Shown here in pieces: positions 6,334 to 8,309 of a stretch of DNA of 8,309 nucleotides (positions are counted from its first letter, which is position 1; every line of letters starts with the position of its first letter). The stretch covers positions 1 through 8,309 of the forward strand of contig JBDSJC010000024.1 in NCBI GenBank assembly GCA_039917655.1. The letters run 5' to 3'. The stretch comes from PNKC01 sp039917655. GTDB taxonomy: Bacteria; Chloroflexota; Dehalococcoidia; Tepidiformales; Tepidiformaceae. The notes under the pieces were generated by a model. The model worked only from the letters and a program-made list of their open reading frames with translations. It made no database searches and had not been told where the DNA came from. Both the position numbers and the translations under genes were made by a program.

Positions 6334-6340
6334 CTCCTTT
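6334..6340 (-). promoter_or_regulatory. Ribosome binding site of the UDP-xylose synthase gene
   Basis: Reads AAAGGAG on the minus strand, seven bases before the ATG at 6324-6326. It is a near-perfect anti-16S complement and fixes the start of the decarboxylase. It shows that this gene, after a 52-base gap, is initiated independently rather than by coupling. Confidence 0.85.
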
Positions 6341-6378
6341 ACCCGCTCCGCACTCGTCGCCGGGTGTCCCAGGTTTCG

Positions 6379-7059
6379 CTAGTAGGAACCGCGACCAAAG
6401 AGCACGGTGGGCACGGTTTCCAGGATGATTCGCAGATCCAGAGCTGGCGACAGCTCCCGTGCGTACCGCGTATCAAGCTCGACCATATCGGCGAACTCGT
6501 GCTGTCTCCCGCGAAGCGTGACCTGCCAGAGGCCTGTGACCCCGGGAGTGGCCATCAGCCGATCGAGGTGTCGGTCGTCGTAGCGCAACACCTCGGGCAC
6601 CGTGGGTGGTCGTGGTCCCACGAAACTCATATCGCCGCGAAGCACGTTAATCAATTGCGGCATTTCGTCGAGGCTCGTCTTTCGGAAGAACTTGCCTACC
6701 CGCGTCCGACGTGGGTCTTCCTTCATCTTGAAGATGAATTCGTTTCCTTCGTTCTGAGCGAGGAGGCCGTCAAGCAGCTGATCCGCGCCGCGATGCATGG
6801 TGCGGAACTTCCAGCAAGTGAAGCAGCGTCCACCACGACCCACTCGGGTCTGGCGGAAGATCGGACCTCCGCGGCTATCGAGTGCGATTGCAATCGAGGC
6901 CGCAATTAACATCGGCGAAAGCACCATGAGCGCGACCAAAGCGCCCACCACGTCGAACGAACGCTTCCAGACCGGCATCGGCACAGCGATCACGCGGCCC
7001 GGTTCGAGGACGTAGGCAACTGGCGGATTTCTGCGCGGGGCTGCGATTGATGAAGCCAC
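6379..7059 (-). CDS. Polyprenyl-phosphate sugar-1-phosphate transferase (small PglC-like type), initiating enzyme
   Basis: Bacterial sugar transferase family (PF02397). It moves a sugar-1-phosphate from a UDP-sugar to undecaprenyl phosphate at the inner face of the membrane, the first step of repeat-unit assembly. The 226 residues begin with about 30 polar residues. A single hydrophobic segment follows (about 34-60) with a Ser-Pro at 48-49, as in the re-entrant helix of monotopic members. Then come KFRTM (84-88), the catalytic Asp-Glu pair in KTSLDEMPQ (131-132), RGDMSFVGPRPP (141-152) and GVTGLWQV. The four-helix N-terminal domain of long WbaP/WcaJ enzymes is absent. The start is GTG at 7057-7059, overlapping the ugd stop by one base, with the purine-rich GGTGGGGG (7066-7073) six bases upstream. 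The first sugar cannot be read from sequence; a hexose-1-phosphate is a reasonable guess. Confidence 0.93.
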   Translation of the reverse strand: MASSIAAPRRNPPVAYVLEPGRVIAVPMPVWKRSFDVVGALVALMVLSPMLIAASIAIALDSRGGPIFRQTRVGRGGRCFTCWKFRTMHRGADQLLDGLLAQNEGNEFIFKMKEDPRRTRVGKFFRKTSLDEMPQLINVLRGDMSFVGPRPPTVPEVLRYDDRHLDRLMATPGVTGLWQVTLRGRQHEFADMVELDTRYARELSPALDLRIILETVPTVLFGRGSY

Positions 7060-8309
7060 TAGGTGCCCCCACCGACGCTCAGCAAAGGAGCGAGCAGAAT
7101 GTCTTGCGAAGTGCTGGCGGCGAGTTCCAGCGAAGGACGGCCCACGCAGAAGTAGTCGAATCCTGCCGTCCGGATTGATTCCGAGTCCATGCAGTTTCGG
7201 GCATCAACAAAGATCGGGCTGGCGACCACCTGCCGAATGGTGCTGAAATCGAAGCCGAGGAACTCGGCCCAGTCCGTGGCCAATACTACCGCGTGAGCCC
7301 CAATCGCCCCGTCTTCGATGGATGCGGCCACTTGAACCTGGGGAGCCTGTTCCGTGATCCGCGCCGCGGGGACAACGGGGTCGTACAGGGCCACAGTTGA
7401 GCCTTCGAAAGCGAGCAGGTTAGCCAGCTCAAGCGCGGGCGAGTTGCGGATGTCGTCAGTGTTTGACTTAAAGGCGGCGCCCAGGATGAGGACCCGCCGG
7501 CCTTCGAGCGCGCCGCCCACCGCGGCACGAATCTTCCGCACCGTTCGCAGGCGTTGATCGTTGTTGATTTCGATGACCGACCGAAGCAGTTGAGGGTGCG
7601 TCCCGTGCACCGCTGCCATGTGGGCAAGGGCGCGAACGTCCTTCGGGAAGCAACTGCCACCCCACCCGAGACCGGCCGACAGGAACTGGCCACCGATGCG
7701 GGAATCCATGCCCATGCCACGCGCCACTTCCTTCACATCGGCGCCGAGGGATTCACAGATCGCTGCAATCTCGTTGATGAAGGAAATCTTCGTCGCCAAA
7801 AAAGCGTTGGAGGCGTACTTGATCATCTCCGCCGTCCGGATATCCACGCATTGGACGGGCGCGCCGAGGGGCTCGTAGAGTTCGGCGACTCGCTGGACCG
7901 CGTAAGGATCGTTCGAACCAAGGACTATCCGGTCGGGGTGCATGAAGTCGCGGACGGCGGACCCTTCGCGAAGGAATTCGGGGTTGGATACCACCGAGAT
8001 CATGTTGTCGCCGCTTCGCCGCGCCATGCCCTCAACCAGGTCACCAGTGCCGATCGGTACGGTGCTCTTGTTTACAATGATCGAATTGGAGCGCAGGCGG
8101 CTGGAAACTGAACTGACCGCGTCCCGCACCCAGCGGAGGTCTGCCGCCCCTTCCTGAGAACCGGGAGTGTTGACCGCAATGAACACGATCTCGGCGTCCA
8201 GGGAATCTGGATACTGGCTCATGAAGCGAAGTCGGCCGCTCGAAAGACCTTTCGCAATCAGCGGGTCGAGTCCCGGTTCGAAGATCGGGCTCCGTCCCGT
8301 GTTGTAGAT
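7059..8309 (-). CDS. ugd: UDP-glucose 6-dehydrogenase (N-terminus outside window)
   Basis: Oxidises UDP-glucose to UDP-glucuronate with two NAD+ in the cytoplasm, supplying an acidic sugar donor and the substrate of the decarboxylase at 5349-6326. The frame is open to the right edge. Before the first in-window ATG (8220-8222) there are 29 more in-frame codons that read the family segment GRSPIFEPGL...GRLRF, so that ATG is internal and the gene is partial. About 416 residues are visible; the N-terminal GxGxxG NAD-binding strand and roughly 50 residues are missing. Visible motifs are AVNTP, KSTVPIGT, NPEFLREG, the substrate-binding FINEIA region and the catalytic cysteine in GWGGSCFPKD (codon 7650-7652). 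The C-terminal Rossmann domain has FKSNTDDIRNSP and VDARNC. The stop TAG overlaps the GTG start of the next gene by one base. Family assignment is near certain; the true start lies outside the window. Confidence 0.97.
   Translation of the reverse strand: MYNTGRSPIFEPGLDPLIAKGLSSGRLRFMSQYPDSLDAEIVFIAVNTPGSQEGAADLRWVRDAVSSVSSRLRSNSIIVNKSTVPIGTGDLVEGMARRSGDNMISVVSNPEFLREGSAVRDFMHPDRIVLGSNDPYAVQRVAELYEPLGAPVQCVDIRTAEMIKYASNAFLATKISFINEIAAICESLGADVKEVARGMGMDSRIGGQFLSAGLGWGGSCFPKDVRALAHMAAVHGTHPQLLRSVIEINNDQRLRTVRKIRAAVGGALEGRRVLILGAAFKSNTDDIRNSPALELANLLAFEGSTVALYDPVVPAARITEQAPQVQVAASIEDGAIGAHAVVLATDWAEFLGFDFSTIRQVVASPIFVDARNCMDSESIRTAGFDYFCVGRPSLELAASTSQDILLAPLLSVGGGT

Overview
The window is a piece of a bacterial chromosome from a visibly GC-rich organism. 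It holds the middle of an exopolysaccharide or capsule biosynthesis locus of the initiating-transferase/Wzz/Wzy type. Every confident gene lies on the minus strand, so the operon reads from the right end of the window to the left. The phylum cannot be assigned from this sequence. Clues are the TTG and GTG starts, strong Shine-Dalgarno sites, and a polysaccharide co-polymerase that is a separate protein from its cytoplasmic ATPase. That split is usual in Firmicutes and Actinobacteria and rarer in Proteobacteria, which mostly use fused Wzc.

Layout in order of transcription: (1) UDP-glucose 6-dehydrogenase, N-terminus cut by the right edge (8309-7059); (2) a small monotopic polyprenyl-phosphate sugar-1-phosphate transferase (7059-6379); (3) UDP-glucuronate decarboxylase, i.e. 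UDP-xylose synthase (6326-5349); (4) a 102-base gap with a small inverted repeat; (5) a Wzz/CapA-like chain-length protein (5246-4173); (6) a CpsD/CapB-like P-loop ATPase without the usual C-terminal tyrosine cluster (4176-3496); (7) a 48-residue membrane protein (3485-3339); (8) a Wzy/O-antigen-ligase-family membrane polymerase (3336-1876); (9) a left-handed beta-helix acyltransferase (1879-1280); (10) a family 2 glycosyltransferase (1278-283); (11) about 280 bases at the left edge that may hold the start of one more minus-strand gene of unknown function.

How the genes work together (inference from families): the dehydrogenase makes UDP-glucuronate and the decarboxylase turns it into UDP-xylose, so the polymer probably contains glucuronate, xylose or both. 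The small transferase loads the first sugar phosphate on undecaprenyl phosphate, and the GT2 enzyme adds a further sugar. The acyltransferase probably decorates the repeat unit. The Wzy-like protein polymerises it, and the Wzz-like protein plus its ATPase partner set chain length. No flippase (Wzx) is present and only one glycosyltransferase is seen, so the locus must continue past the edges or use genes elsewhere.

The genes are packed with overlaps of 1-4 bases or gaps of 1-10 bases, apart from the gaps on either side of the decarboxylase. That points to one polycistronic message with translational coupling. I see no mobile element, tRNA, rRNA or CRISPR array. The least ordinary items are the tiny two-helix membrane protein wedged between the ATPase and the polymerase, and the ATPase itself, which lacks the features needed for tyrosine autophosphorylation.
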